Source: a virus
Reading direction: 5' to 3' (one strand)
IMG/VR virus record: IMGVR_UViG_3300020171_000077
Coordinates: 1-37,175 of that record
Length of the DNA: 37,175 bases
The position numbers were made by a program, and so were the translations under genes. How positions within the stretch are numbered: the stretch's first letter is position 1; every line of letters starts with the position of its first letter. This document shows, piece by piece, positions 16,500-24,628 of the stretch. The notes below the pieces were generated by a model. The model saw only the letters and a list, made by a program, of their open reading frames with translations. It did no database searches and was not told the DNA's origin.

Positions 16500-17900
16500 A
16501 TGGGTTACGAGATATTATTAAATAATAAATTCAGGGAAGTCATAAAAGATGATCCATGTGATTACCTTGAAATTGAAATCGGGGATATAAAGCAGATTGA
16601 TTTTTATCCCCAATGCAAATTAATGCGATGGGATAATGAGGTCAACCTATCCGTTCGCCTTGTGGATGACTCTGGGAAAGAAGCTAAGATTTCTGAGAAG
16701 GATGCCGTAGTCAAATGGGAAACATCAAAAGTAGACTCAAAATTTTATGAGCATTCAATCTCTGAGGAATATCCGGAAGGCGGATTGGAGTTTGAGGTTA
16801 TCTTAAAAGAAAAACCTTCTTCAAATAAACTTCAGTTTTCCATCCAGACGAAGGGATTGGATTTTTTCTACCAGCCTCCCCTGACTCAAAAAGAGATAGA
16901 TGAGGGACATGTAAGGCCGGAAAACGTGGTTGGTTCTTATGCTGTCTATCATTCAACAAAAAATGGAAATTATTCCCAGATAGGGGGCAAGAATTATCGA
17001 GCAGGTAAAGCCTTTCATATCTTTCGACCCAAAGTAACTGATGCAAATGGAAAATTTATTTGGGCTGAACTTTTTATAGATGTTAATAAGGAAATTCTTG
17101 AAATTTCTATTGATCAGAATTTCCTTGATTCTTCAATTTATCCATTAATAATCGATCCAACTTTTGGATATGGGGGAGAGGGCGGAACTGCTTGGGAAGC
17201 TGGTGCAGATATAGTGGTTGGCTCTCTTTTTACATCTCCTTCAAATATCTTAAAGGCCATTAATTTAATTATTTACTGCAAAGTAAGCAGCGGAACTGGA
17301 AGCATGAAAGGATTGTTGGTTTTACACAATACCTTAAATATATTAACAAATGGAATTGGTGATGCAATTGCAATGGATGCCGCAGCCGCTTGGAAGACCA
17401 CTTCTTTTTCAACTTACCCAACATTATCCATTAATACGGGATATCTTTTAATGGGTATCAATAATAGTCCTTGGGGGACTTTTTATTATGATGCTGGAGA
17501 TGTATATCAAGGGCATTATGATATCTCAAATAGTTATACTTCCCCTGTCGATTTAGGATCTATAAGCCATGAAGATAAAAAATTTTCAATTTATTGCACT
17601 TATTTAGCAGCTTATAGTTTTTCAATTGGTGCAGGTTCTTATACCATCGCAGGCCAGGATGTAGGGCTTTTAAAAGGAAGCAAAATAACTCTTGGAGCCG
17701 GTTCTTATTCCATTACTGGATTTGACGCTAATCTTTTTCTTGTCACATATGTTTCTTTCGATGAATTAATCACCTTTACCGATACCTTTTATTTTAGAAA
17801 ATCGCTTTTAATTTATTCTTTACAATCCACCATTGTAACAACATATGATATTCATGGCCCTGTCACCAAAATCATTACCCTGGATTCAAAGATCAGTTAG
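16500..17900 (+). CDS. Fibre/baseplate-like protein with C-terminal beta repeats
   Basis: 466 residues. Residues 1-225 form a beta-rich domain ending in SSIYPLIIDPTFGYGG, a block common in large phage surface proteins. A second domain (to ~365) follows. Near the C-terminus two short repeats, FSIGAGSYTIAGQDVGLLKG and ITLGAGSYSITGFDANLFL, match the beta-repeat type found in phage structural proteins. Weak SD AAAGGG. Codon use is more AT-rich than neighbours, suggesting a recently exchanged adhesin-type gene. Confidence 0.55.
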   Translation: MGYEILLNNKFREVIKDDPCDYLEIEIGDIKQIDFYPQCKLMRWDNEVNLSVRLVDDSGKEAKISEKDAVVKWETSKVDSKFYEHSISEEYPEGGLEFEVILKEKPSSNKLQFSIQTKGLDFFYQPPLTQKEIDEGHVRPENVVGSYAVYHSTKNGNYSQIGGKNYRAGKAFHIFRPKVTDANGKFIWAELFIDVNKEILEISIDQNFLDSSIYPLIIDPTFGYGGEGGTAWEAGADIVVGSLFTSPSNILKAINLIIYCKVSSGTGSMKGLLVLHNTLNILTNGIGDAIAMDAAAAWKTTSFSTYPTLSINTGYLLMGINNSPWGTFYYDAGDVYQGHYDISNSYTSPVDLGSISHEDKKFSIYCTYLAAYSFSIGAGSYTIAGQDVGLLKGSKITLGAGSYSITGFDANLFLVTYVSFDELITFTDTFYFRKSLLIYSLQSTIVTTYDIHGPVTKIITLDSKIS

Positions 17901-17909
17901 GAGAAAAAG

Positions 17910-18056
17910 ATGAAGGATGAAATCATTGAAATCAATAGCAAACCTGATCAAATCATTAATCTGGATAGCCGGATTGATAAAGCCCATCCGGTTAAACCTC
18001 TTTTTGAGGATGATGAAGGAGAGAGAAAATGCCATACACCGAAGATAGAGGAATAG
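17910..18056 (+). CDS. 48-residue charged microprotein
   Basis: ATG 17910 follows AGGAGAAAAAG. The product is MKDEIIEINSKPDQIINLDS then an Asp/Glu/Lys-rich tail ending KIEE. It overlaps the next gene by 28 bp in another frame. Sequence elements echo the end of the preceding protein (ITLDSKI), so it may be a split C-terminal piece or a linker protein. Confidence 0.42.
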   Translation: MKDEIIEINSKPDQIINLDSRIDKAHPVKPLFEDDEGERKCHTPKIEE

Positions 18057-18337
18057 ATTTTAGAATCAATACGACAATAAATTTGGCGGGAGCCTCGGCT
18101 GTTATAGCAAAGATTAAACTCCCCAGTGCAGAGTCCACTACCTGGACTTGCGAAGTCTATGACGAGACAAACGGGATACTCCGCTATATCACATCGACTT
18201 CGGTGGACGAACTTGACCAGGCGGGAACGTGGCAAGTGCAAGCCAAGGTCACCTTCGCAAGCGGCGAAGTCTATCATGGAGCGGTTGCATCGTTTACCGT
18301 GACGGAGGTTCTTGTCCCGACAGAACCGCCCCCCTAA
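18029..18337 (+). CDS. BppU-like baseplate/fibre domain protein
   Basis: 102 residues, all-beta: DFRINTTINLAGASAVIAKI, WTCEVYDETNGILRYITST, DQAGTWQVQAKVTFASGEV. This fits the BppU/immunoglobulin-like N-terminal domain used by phage baseplate upper proteins. SD GGAGAG lies before ATG 18029. It probably attaches a receptor-binding component. Confidence 0.5.
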   Translation: MPYTEDRGIDFRINTTINLAGASAVIAKIKLPSAESTTWTCEVYDETNGILRYITSTSVDELDQAGTWQVQAKVTFASGEVYHGAVASFTVTEVLVPTEPPP

Positions 18338-18350
18338 AGGAGAATAAAAC

Positions 18351-18992
18351 ATGCCAGCATCTTATCCTTCATCAGTAAAATCGTTTATCACCAAGGTCAA
18401 TGGAGTTGATTGGCCAGATATGTCCCATATCAACGATCCACAGCTTGAGATCGTAGCCATTGAGACCGAACTCGGGACACTCCCGAAAGGATCAAATACC
18501 GATGTCAAAACCCGACTCAATGCTATCGAAGCCGGAACCAATGTCACCATCGGCGCCATATCTCAGATGTCCATGGCGATCGGAACCTCCGATATCAATA
18601 CTCCCAATCCCGGTACAACCTATAGTGATATGGCCGATATGAGTGTGACGCTGACAACCATCGCCAACAGCAAGGTGTTGGTCCTTTTCAACGGCATCTT
18701 TGTCCCGTCGGCTCAAACGGCAGATTTGATGATTGAACTGCGGATTGATGATGTGACCCAGGTATGGCAGAGGAAAGAGCCGATCTCCGCCTTTGATTCA
18801 ACAGCGGCGGTATGGTATTTCGATATCGGGGCTGTCCCTCTCCAATATTACAAGGCCAACCTTTCAGCCGCCGAGCATGTCTTTAAAATCCGTTGGAAGG
18901 TGGACGCCGGGACAGTCTACCAGTATGGGACAACGGCAAACCTCAAGGGGGGAGGCCCCCGTACTCTGACGGTTATTGAACTAAAGAGATGA
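18351..18992 (+). CDS. Tail fibre protein
   Basis: 213 residues. The N-terminal PSSVKSFITKVNGVDWPDM followed by INDPQLEIVAIETELGT and PKGSNTDVKTRLNAIE is a recurring attachment segment of short phage tail fibres, here ending in a trimeric coiled-coil-like stretch. The remaining ~130 residues form a beta head (GTSDINTPNPGTTYSDMADM, TADLMIELRIDDVTQVW), probably the receptor-binding tip. SD AAAGGAG before ATG 18351. Confidence 0.6.
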   Translation: MPASYPSSVKSFITKVNGVDWPDMSHINDPQLEIVAIETELGTLPKGSNTDVKTRLNAIEAGTNVTIGAISQMSMAIGTSDINTPNPGTTYSDMADMSVTLTTIANSKVLVLFNGIFVPSAQTADLMIELRIDDVTQVWQRKEPISAFDSTAAVWYFDIGAVPLQYYKANLSAAEHVFKIRWKVDAGTVYQYGTTANLKGGGPRTLTVIELKR

Positions 18993-18993
18993 G

Positions 18994-21030
18994 ATGGACA
19001 AAACTAAATTTGCCTTTTATGGTGACTCATCCAAGAAATACGGAGACCCGAACAGGCTCTATGGTGGTCCCTTCGACTTCGACCACCGCATTGAACTCTG
19101 GAACGGTACAACTCTCTCTGAAATCCTAAATCCAATCCTTGAATCTTGCTCCTGGTCTTATGATCGCCTCGGCGGGTGCAGTGATGGTTCTGTGGTAATT
19201 AAGGCCGCCTGGACGGACTACGCCACCGTAACGACCTCATGGGTAATCAAGATCAGGGTGCGTTTTGAGGCAAGCGTAGCCTATGAAATAGTTTATTCCG
19301 GAGAGATCATCGTTAAGAGACGGATCATCGACGAAATCGAGCGAATTGAGTTTGCCCTGGCCGGCTATCAGGATCAGCTTGCAAAAACCGTGATCTATCG
19401 CCACCCGGTCACCGATGAACCTGCCGCCTATTCGTCCATGACCCCAAAAGAGATCCTTTTAGACCTCCTTGACTCTTACATCACGGTCTATACCGATGTC
19501 ACCTACCGGGACGGAGATATTCAGAACCCTCCGATCAACATCGAAAATATTGTCTTTGACAGCTCGGCCCTCTCTGCCGTTCAACTCCTGGCGACCATCT
19601 CTGGAAATTACGAATGGGGGATTGATGGCAATGGTTATCTCCATTTCAAAGCCAAGTCTACGACCCGGGACTGGAATTTCTACCCTGGGGACTACCTGGA
19701 ATATTCGGAGTTGGAGGAGGATCGAACTGATCTGGTCAACCGGCTTTATCTTACCGGAAATTATGGGCTTGACGAGATTTTAGAAGATGAGAATGATGCC
19801 ACCACAACCGCTCAGGCTACGGCAGATTATAATTTCATCCTTGGAAAGATAACGACCTACAACGAACTGATGCAGACCTTCACCGGTATTTCAAGGATCA
19901 AAGACCTAACGCTTCAAATGAGTAAGGTGGGGTTCTCAAATCTTATATCCGATGGGAATATGGAAAAATCCGACACCGGGGATTGGCCCTATTATGGAAG
20001 CTGGGGGGTTAAGGAAAAGCTGACCGACACACCCTATGAGGGGTTGCAATACCTTCATGTCAATCCTCCGGGAACCAATTCCGGGGTTCATCAGATGCTG
20101 ATCCTGACCGGAGGGAACACTTATAAATTCTCCTGTGCATTTAGGACAAAAAGTTCACTTTATAATGTCAAATTCCAAATTTACAATATCTCGGATGACA
20201 TTGAAATATTGTATTATGCCGACAATCCGAAGAGCTGGAAGAATTATTCAACAACGTTTACCGTTGGTGGAAGCGGAAGCAAGATCATTTATTTCCGGGT
20301 ATACGGCGCCAATTTTGACTTGGACGATGCCAGGTTAACCTCAGATACCGCCGACGATATCGATGTCTGGCTGGTCAATGCCGCTGCTCCCGCCGTTGCT
20401 TTAAAATCATTCACCATCCCCCACGGATTAATCCCGTCATATCCGCTTACGACTCCTATCAAAATCGGTGTAACCTATGATTTTCTGAACCCTGCAACGC
20501 TCTACGGGATCAGATTAAAACGCCAGGGATCACTGAATGATTTGGAATACTATTATCTCCTGGGGACTATCAATGAAAATTATCCGGACGGCAACCTAAA
20601 GTATTCATCCGATGCAGGCGTAACCTGGGTGAATTATGGGTCAACTTCGGACGCTTATTTTGTGATTGAATCCTCACAGAGCCAGGCCACCTATGGAGTC
20701 AGAAGCGAGCGGGGCAAAAATAACTCCCTTGGATCAATCGAGGACGCCAGGCTTTGGGCCAACTCCTATCTGGGCGGGAGGAACTACCCACGCAAAAGGG
20801 GAGTCCTTCGAATGACCTCCCGGATGCACTGGTTTGATCGGTATAAACCCCTGGGGTTGATCTCGGTTCGATCTTCATCTGGGACACAGATAGAATATTT
20901 GATAGACAAGATCCAGTATGGGCTCGGAGAGAATGGGCTGGATATTACCCTGGAGCTTGGCAGTAAAATACCAAAAATATCGGATTACCTGGCGTGGATC
21001 GAACATCAGTTGGAAGGACTTAGAGGATAA
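18994..21030 (+). CDS. Tail hub / tail tip protein with carbohydrate-binding-like insertion
   Basis: 678 residues. Residues 1-310 resemble the gp27/gpD-like hub of tailed phages (IELWNGTTLSEILNPILESC, EIIVKRRIIDEIERIEFALA, PKEILLDLLDSYI). Residues ~315-445 look like an inserted jelly-roll module: FSNLISDGNMEKSDTGDWPY opening, YKFSCAFRTKSS, ending DLDDARLT. Hub-type sequence resumes and ends with RGVLRMTSRMHWFDRYKPLG and IDKIQYGLGENGLDITLELG. The domain may help cell-wall or glycan contact at the tail tip. It follows the fibre gene by one base. Confidence 0.65.
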   Translation: MDKTKFAFYGDSSKKYGDPNRLYGGPFDFDHRIELWNGTTLSEILNPILESCSWSYDRLGGCSDGSVVIKAAWTDYATVTTSWVIKIRVRFEASVAYEIVYSGEIIVKRRIIDEIERIEFALAGYQDQLAKTVIYRHPVTDEPAAYSSMTPKEILLDLLDSYITVYTDVTYRDGDIQNPPINIENIVFDSSALSAVQLLATISGNYEWGIDGNGYLHFKAKSTTRDWNFYPGDYLEYSELEEDRTDLVNRLYLTGNYGLDEILEDENDATTTAQATADYNFILGKITTYNELMQTFTGISRIKDLTLQMSKVGFSNLISDGNMEKSDTGDWPYYGSWGVKEKLTDTPYEGLQYLHVNPPGTNSGVHQMLILTGGNTYKFSCAFRTKSSLYNVKFQIYNISDDIEILYYADNPKSWKNYSTTFTVGGSGSKIIYFRVYGANFDLDDARLTSDTADDIDVWLVNAAAPAVALKSFTIPHGLIPSYPLTTPIKIGVTYDFLNPATLYGIRLKRQGSLNDLEYYYLLGTINENYPDGNLKYSSDAGVTWVNYGSTSDAYFVIESSQSQATYGVRSERGKNNSLGSIEDARLWANSYLGGRNYPRKRGVLRMTSRMHWFDRYKPLGLISVRSSSGTQIEYLIDKIQYGLGENGLDITLELGSKIPKISDYLAWIEHQLEGLRG

Positions 21031-21045
21031 GGGAAGGAGAGGAAA

Positions 21046-21261
21046 ATGGATCTTGAATCTTTAGGCAGTGGGGCTGGTGCAGGATTTTTTACCAGCATTC
21101 TTATTGCACTAGGATGGAACAGGAGAATCAACCGTCTTGAGGACAATAAACAAGACATAAAGGTTTGTGAGGAAAGATGGAAAACTATTACAGACATGAA
21201 AGACAATATTGAATATATACGTAAAAGAATTGATAGGATATGTAATAATAGGGATGGATGA
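21046..21261 (+). CDS. Holin-associated / XhlA-like membrane microprotein
   Basis: 71 residues. A short Gly-rich hydrophobic N-terminus (GSGAGAGFFTSILIALGW) is followed by a charged coiled coil (RRINRLEDNKQDIKVCEERW, DNIEYIRKRIDRI). This arrangement resembles small lysis accessory proteins. SD GGAGAGG before ATG 21046. Lies two genes upstream of the lysozyme. Confidence 0.45.
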   Translation: MDLESLGSGAGAGFFTSILIALGWNRRINRLEDNKQDIKVCEERWKTITDMKDNIEYIRKRIDRICNNRDG

Positions 21262-21273
21262 CGGGAAATAAAG

Positions 21274-21456
21274 ATGGCCACAGCAGACACCAAAAACAAC
21301 ACCATAAACAAATTCATCCAGATCGAGAGTTGGGCCTACCGAGGGAGGCATATGGTTGATCGAAGCACCCCCGATTATGATAGAGCAGTGATGGCGGTTA
21401 AGAGAATAAGAAATGATCTGGTCGAACTCGAAGCCTTATTAAAGATGGAGGATTAA
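21274..21456 (+). CDS. Small helical protein, unknown
   Basis: 60 residues, mostly helical and charged: INKFIQIESWAYRGRHMVDR and AVMAVKRIRNDLVELEALLK. The start ATG 21274 has a weak upstream GGGAAATAAAG. No family recognised. Sits between a holin-like gene and the lysozyme. Confidence 0.5.
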   Translation: MATADTKNNTINKFIQIESWAYRGRHMVDRSTPDYDRAVMAVKRIRNDLVELEALLKMED

Positions 21457-21457
21457 A

Positions 21458-21889
21458 ATGATGACAGGAATAAGAATCAACGTCATTATTAAAATGCTTC
21501 GAGAATATGAAGGACACCGTAACTATCCCTATAAATGTACAGGGGGATATCTCTCTATCGGGGTAGGACGAAACCTTGATACCAAAGGACTATCGGATAA
21601 GGAAATCCTTTATTTATTAGAAAATGACATTGACGACTGCATTCATTCGGTAGCCACGAAATTCCCCTGGGCGAAGGAAGCCAAAGGGGAGATCCAGGAA
21701 GTCCTGGTTATGATGTGCTTCCAGATGGGGATAGGGGGTCTCTTGGAGTTTAAGAAGTTTTTAAAAGCATTAGAAGCAAAGGACTATGAAAAGGCAGCGA
21801 AGGAGGGGTTGGATAGTAAGTGGGCAACGAGCGACTCCCCCAAACGAGCACGGGAAATGATGGAGATTATAAGGAGTGGACAAGTTTAA
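21458..21889 (+). CDS. Endolysin, T4-type lysozyme (GH24)
   Basis: 143 residues. Cleaves the glycan backbone of peptidoglycan to release progeny. The T4 lysozyme catalytic trio E11/D20/T26 maps by spacing to E18 (LREYEGH), C27 (YKCTGGY) and S33 (LSIGVG). Later landmarks also match: VLVMMCFQMGIGGLLEF and the SKWATSDSPKRAREMME end. No signal peptide or SAR helix is visible, so export needs a holin. The Asp-to-Cys and Thr-to-Ser changes are a natural variant of the active site. Confidence 0.9.
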   Translation: MMTGIRINVIIKMLREYEGHRNYPYKCTGGYLSIGVGRNLDTKGLSDKEILYLLENDIDDCIHSVATKFPWAKEAKGEIQEVLVMMCFQMGIGGLLEFKKFLKALEAKDYEKAAKEGLDSKWATSDSPKRAREMMEIIRSGQV

Positions 21890-22064
21890 ATTTACCTCTC
21901 AGCCTAACCGCTGCAAGGGGTGTCCATTAGACCGCAAGGAGAATACTTACCGGGCCCTGAATCGCTGCGATCTGGTGGATGACCGGTATCTTATAAAATA
22001 TACGCTAAACGACCTCGGGAAGCAGATCTGCCATGTGCAGTTGTGGGATGATTTTAGAGCATGA
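21876..22064 (+). CDS. Small Cys-containing protein overlapping the endolysin
   Basis: 62 residues from GTG 21876 (AAGGA directly upstream, short spacing). Contains CKGCPLDR near residue 13 and two later Cys, so possibly metal-binding. Overlaps the lysozyme 3' end by 14 bp and ends in ATGA at the next gene. Function unknown. Confidence 0.45.
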   Translation: MDKFKFTSQPNRCKGCPLDRKENTYRALNRCDLVDDRYLIKYTLNDLGKQICHVQLWDDFRA

Positions 22065-22075
22065 AAGGAGGAATG

Positions 22076-22342
22076 ATGAAAAACTTTATACTTACTAGGC
22101 TGTTGAGATACATCGGGAAGAGGCTGGATGGCCATAAGACTAAGTTTGCCGGGGTTGGGTCAATCCTCTACGGAATACTTGGGATATTTGGCATTATGTT
22201 CCCTGATTTAAAGGTTGTGGATTTGAGTCTTGAGCAAGCCATTGGTATCCTGCTTGGTGGATTGGCTGTATTAGGTCTTGGTGGCAAGGTGGAGAAGATA
22301 AAGGATGTCCTTAAAGAAAACGGTAACGGATCAGGTCAATAA
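22076..22342 (+). CDS. Holin candidate
   Basis: About 88 residues from ATG 22076, chosen because AAAGGAGG (22064-22071) is correctly spaced for it. ATG 22061 and 22073 are also in frame. Two hydrophobic segments rich in Gly (VGSILYGILGIFGIMF and AIGILLGGLAVLGLGG) are separated by a short polar loop, with a basic N-terminus and a charged C-terminus, as in class II holins. It is next to the lysozyme. Confidence 0.55.
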   Translation: MKNFILTRLLRYIGKRLDGHKTKFAGVGSILYGILGIFGIMFPDLKVVDLSLEQAIGILLGGLAVLGLGGKVEKIKDVLKENGNGSGQ

Positions 22343-22439
22343 GAAATTGGAGAAGGGGATCTACTTCGAGAAGCGGTTTGTGGTGGACTGGTCTTCGTGG
22401 CTGGAGAAGTTGTTCAGGAAGATATTTAAAAAGGAGTAA
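22305..22439 (+). CDS. 44-residue basic amphipathic microprotein
   Basis: ATG 22305 has GGAGAAG 7 bp upstream. Product: MSLKKTVTDQVNKKLEKGIY, then FEKRFVVDWSSWLEKLFRKI and a Lys-rich end. The C-terminal half is a Trp-containing amphipathic helix that could bind membrane, fitting a lysis regulator. Overlaps the holin candidate by 38 bp and abuts the next gene. Confidence 0.42.
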   Translation: MSLKKTVTDQVNKKLEKGIYFEKRFVVDWSSWLEKLFRKIFKKE

Positions 22440-22709
22440 ATGATGTGTTGTCTTATCTTCCACAAATATGTCTCTGTTGTAGATATTGACCATACTGTCT
22501 GTGGGAAATGTTTTCGAACGCCTGATCGAATGAGTGCAGAACTGGCATTAAGGTATCCAAAAGGGTATTGTCCTCATTCCTTTAAGGTCTGTAAAAGATG
22601 TGGCAAGGCGGTAGGGTATGGTAGTCACGGAAAACTAACCCTTATCCCTACTAATTGTAAAGACCAAATTGAGAGCATGACGAAAGAACCATTCAAAAAG
22701 GAGGATTGA
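22440..22709 (+). CDS. Zinc-ribbon-like small protein
   Basis: 89 residues. Cys pairs CGKC (~21-24) and CKRC (~51-54), together with other Cys/His, suggest a zinc-binding knuckle. AAGGAG lies before the tandem ATGATG (22440/22443). Its 3' end carries the SD of the lipoprotein gene. Function unknown. Confidence 0.5.
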   Translation: MMCCLIFHKYVSVVDIDHTVCGKCFRTPDRMSAELALRYPKGYCPHSFKVCKRCGKAVGYGSHGKLTLIPTNCKDQIESMTKEPFKKED

Positions 22710-22711
22710 CA

Positions 22712-23095
22712 ATGAAAAGAAAGGCTCAATTTATCGTTCCAGTTTTACTCATTCTATTGCTGGCTGCCGGATGCGCAACAGGGACAAAAGGCAAGCTCGT
22801 TTCATCTTACGAGCTGGCGGGAATCAGTCTTAAAGCCGCTTACAATGTAGCCAAGCCTGCCTGCGAGGGAGGGGCCCTATTGCCGGACAGGTGCGCCCAG
22901 ATCAAGGAGATTTACAACTATTCCCGGGCGGCCTATCTACTCGCCGGAGATGTCCTGATCATGGCCATAGAGACGGACGACGTGGTCAAAAGACAGGCAT
23001 TCCTGGTCGAATATCAAATCTTGGTCAATTCATTTACAGCCAATACATCAACCCTAATTGACCTCCTGGTGCAATTAGGCATGATAAAAAAGTAA
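22712..23095 (+). CDS. Outer-membrane lipoprotein, possible spanin
   Basis: 127 residues from ATG 22712, seven bases after AAGGAGG; a TTG at 22706 would break the SD spacing. MKRKAQFIVPVLLILLLAAG then Cys forms a textbook lipobox (LAAGC). The mature part is helical (SSYELAGISLKAAYNVAKPA, LIDLLVQLGMI). Position in the lysis cluster suggests an outer-membrane spanin-like partner that disrupts the outer membrane; it is longer than Rz1. Confidence 0.55.
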   Translation: MKRKAQFIVPVLLILLLAAGCATGTKGKLVSSYELAGISLKAAYNVAKPACEGGALLPDRCAQIKEIYNYSRAAYLLAGDVLIMAIETDDVVKRQAFLVEYQILVNSFTANTSTLIDLLVQLGMIKK

Positions 23096-23107
23096 GGAGG
23101 AGACCAC

Positions 23108-23275
23108 ATGAACATTGCAACCGTAACATTGATCGTAAACGGAATCTTATCGCTCATGGCTGTCCTGCCTCAGATCATCGAATCCATTCAGGCTATGGAC
23201 GCCCCAGACGAGGATAAAGAGGTTCTTATCGCAAGGATTAAGGCGGCCCAAGCATCGCTACCGGCCTGGGAATAG
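23108..23275 (+). CDS. 55-residue membrane microprotein
   Basis: ATG 23108 follows AAGGAGGAGACCAC. One hydrophobic helix (MNIATVTLIVNGILSLMAVL) precedes a charged helical tail (DAPDEDKEVLIARIKAAQAS). It lies right after the lipoprotein, so could be an inner-membrane partner or antiholin. Evidence is positional. Confidence 0.5.
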   Translation: MNIATVTLIVNGILSLMAVLPQIIESIQAMDAPDEDKEVLIARIKAAQASLPAWE

Positions 23276-23278
23276 GGA

Positions 23279-23776
23279 ATGGATATCAAAATAACCTGTG
23301 AAGGGGCAGGGCTGATTGATTTTTCAGCCCTCGAACCCTTTCAAAATAACTTGAAAAACCTCCACAAGACTGAGTTTGAAAAACTCAAACAGTCAATCAT
23401 CAAACACGGGATCTCTGCTCCGTTCTTTCTCTGGGGCAACAAATGCCTTGACGGACACCAGCGGATTAGGGTAATCTCGGAAATGCTCAAGAACGGGTTC
23501 ACTCTTAAGGATGGCCTGGTTCCATATGTCAAAATCGAAGCAGACACCAAAAAGGAAGCAAAGGAAAAGATTTTATTGTTCGCCTCATATTACGGGAAAA
23601 TAACCAATGAATCACTTTACGAGTTTCTCAACATCGAGGATTTAAACTTTGGCGAGCTAAAGGACGAGCTGGACCTGCCGGAGATTGACCTTAAGGAGTT
23701 TGAATCCGGTTATGTCGGCAGAGAAGCTCCACAAAAGAAAGAATCTGAATGTCCTCAATGTCATTATAGGTGGTGA
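23279..23776 (+). CDS. ParB/Srx-fold domain protein
   Basis: 165 residues. LHKTEFEKLKQSIIKHGISA followed by LWGNKCLDGHQRIRVISEML matches the ParB N-terminal domain, with the box DGHQR at residues 58-62. In ParB this fold binds CTP; phage ParB-like proteins may instead be nucleases or adaptors. The C-terminal CPQC (158-161) is an orphan zinc half-site. There is no ParA or HTH half here, so it is not a classical partition protein. It is the last gene before the AT-rich boundary. Confidence 0.7.
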   Translation: MDIKITCEGAGLIDFSALEPFQNNLKNLHKTEFEKLKQSIIKHGISAPFFLWGNKCLDGHQRIRVISEMLKNGFTLKDGLVPYVKIEADTKKEAKEKILLFASYYGKITNESLYEFLNIEDLNFGELKDELDLPEIDLKEFESGYVGREAPQKKESECPQCHYRW

Positions 23777-23849
23777 AAAAAATCATTCATTTTACCCCTA
23801 TAATTTCAACCACCTACAAAAAAACAACCATTCCTTGTTTTACATACCA

Positions 23850-23869
23850 AAAATAATTTAAATTATTTT
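23850..23869. repeat. 20-bp perfect AT palindrome
   Basis: A perfect palindrome of A and T only, centred at 23859/23860, lies in a 240-bp AT-rich gap (23777-24018) without a credible gene. It could be a weak hairpin, an operator, or a melting element. It is 78 bp upstream of the -35 box described next. Confidence 0.5.
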
Positions 23870-23946
23870 AATTATTTTTTATCTCATAATTACTAATAAT
23901 ATCAGAGAGTTGTCGAGATTATGGTTTATGGATAGAAAAATATCTC

Positions 23947-23975
23947 TTGACAATAGTAAAAAGATTATTTAAGAT
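23947..23975 (+). promoter_or_regulatory. Sigma70 promoter for the early/accessory operon
   Basis: TTGACA (23947-23952) is a perfect -35; 17 bp later TAAGAT (23970-23975) matches four of six -10 positions. It is the first clear promoter after the lysis genes and faces the 24-32 kb small-gene region. Confidence 0.65.
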
Positions 23976-24018
23976 GTAGTCATGATGAACAAAATAAAAA
24001 ATGGAGGGGGTAGGAGAG

Positions 24019-24207
24019 ATGAGAGGTCAACGATGGGAGCCATGTTCCTGCGGACAAGAGCCAATTTGTAATTATTGCGAAAAATGTAAAAAACATTGCA
24101 CATGCGGGAAACAACCAATACCACAAAAAATTGATACATCATGTCCAGAACCATATCGAAGGGGGATCGGTATGGGGTTCGGGACGACTGAGGACGGGGA
24201 TGGATAA
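24019..24207 (+). CDS. Cys-rich zinc-binding microprotein
   Basis: 62 residues from ATG 24019, preceded by TAGGAGAG; ATG 24001 is in frame but lacks an SD. Cys-rich CSCGQEPICNYCEKC then HCTCG could bind one or two zinc ions. First gene after the promoter at 23947. Function unknown; a transcriptional or anti-host role is possible. Confidence 0.52.
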   Translation: MRGQRWEPCSCGQEPICNYCEKCKKHCTCGKQPIPQKIDTSCPEPYRRGIGMGFGTTEDGDG

Positions 24208-24384
24208 ATGAACCAAAAATCTAAACTTGAACTCCGGGGACAGGTGAAAAAATACCTCTCTGTAGGTCTAACTGGTCAAGAGATTGCTCGCCTACTCGGA
24301 ATGAGCAAGCAGGCGGTGCATTACTGGATTAAAGAGATAAGGAGGGAGGGGAAGAATGACAACCAGGGGAGCGAAGGAATATAA
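24208..24384 (+). CDS. Small helix-turn-helix DNA-binding protein
   Basis: 58 residues (ATG 24208). Residues ~18-44 form a helix-turn-helix: VGLTGQEIARLLGMSKQAVH followed by YWIKEI. The fold resembles Trp-repressor/sigma-region-4 type HTHs. The coding end overlaps the next gene by 29 bp. Position right after the promoter fits an early regulator. Confidence 0.62.
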   Translation: MNQKSKLELRGQVKKYLSVGLTGQEIARLLGMSKQAVHYWIKEIRREGKNDNQGSEGI

Positions 24385-24628
24385 GCTTTTTAAAGAGAAT
24401 AAGCCATTAACCAGAAAACAGGCGATACTCGCTCAATGTTATGAATGCAACGGTTATGAGGCAGAAGATTGCCTCGGAGCAGGTTGCCCCCTATACCAAT
24501 ACCACCCATGGCGGAAAATCTCGTTTATTCCGCCTTTAAATCGACGAAAAGCTAATCCTAAAAACATAGAAAAGATGCAACAGGGGTTGAAAAAGCATCT
24601 TTTGATGAAAAAACAGCAAACAACATAA
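24356..24628 (+). CDS. Conserved phage Cys-rich protein
   Basis: 90 residues. RKQAILAQCYECNGYEAEDC followed by GAGCPLYQYHPW is a conserved block in many phage small proteins (C-x2-C then C-x4-C-P-L-Y), probably a zinc site. Basic C-terminal tail (KKHLLMKKQQ). AGGAGGGAGGGGAAG upstream. Its 3' end leads straight into a long hairpin (24628-24715). Confidence 0.6.
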   Translation: MTTRGAKEYKLFKENKPLTRKQAILAQCYECNGYEAEDCLGAGCPLYQYHPWRKISFIPPLNRRKANPKNIEKMQQGLKKHLLMKKQQTT

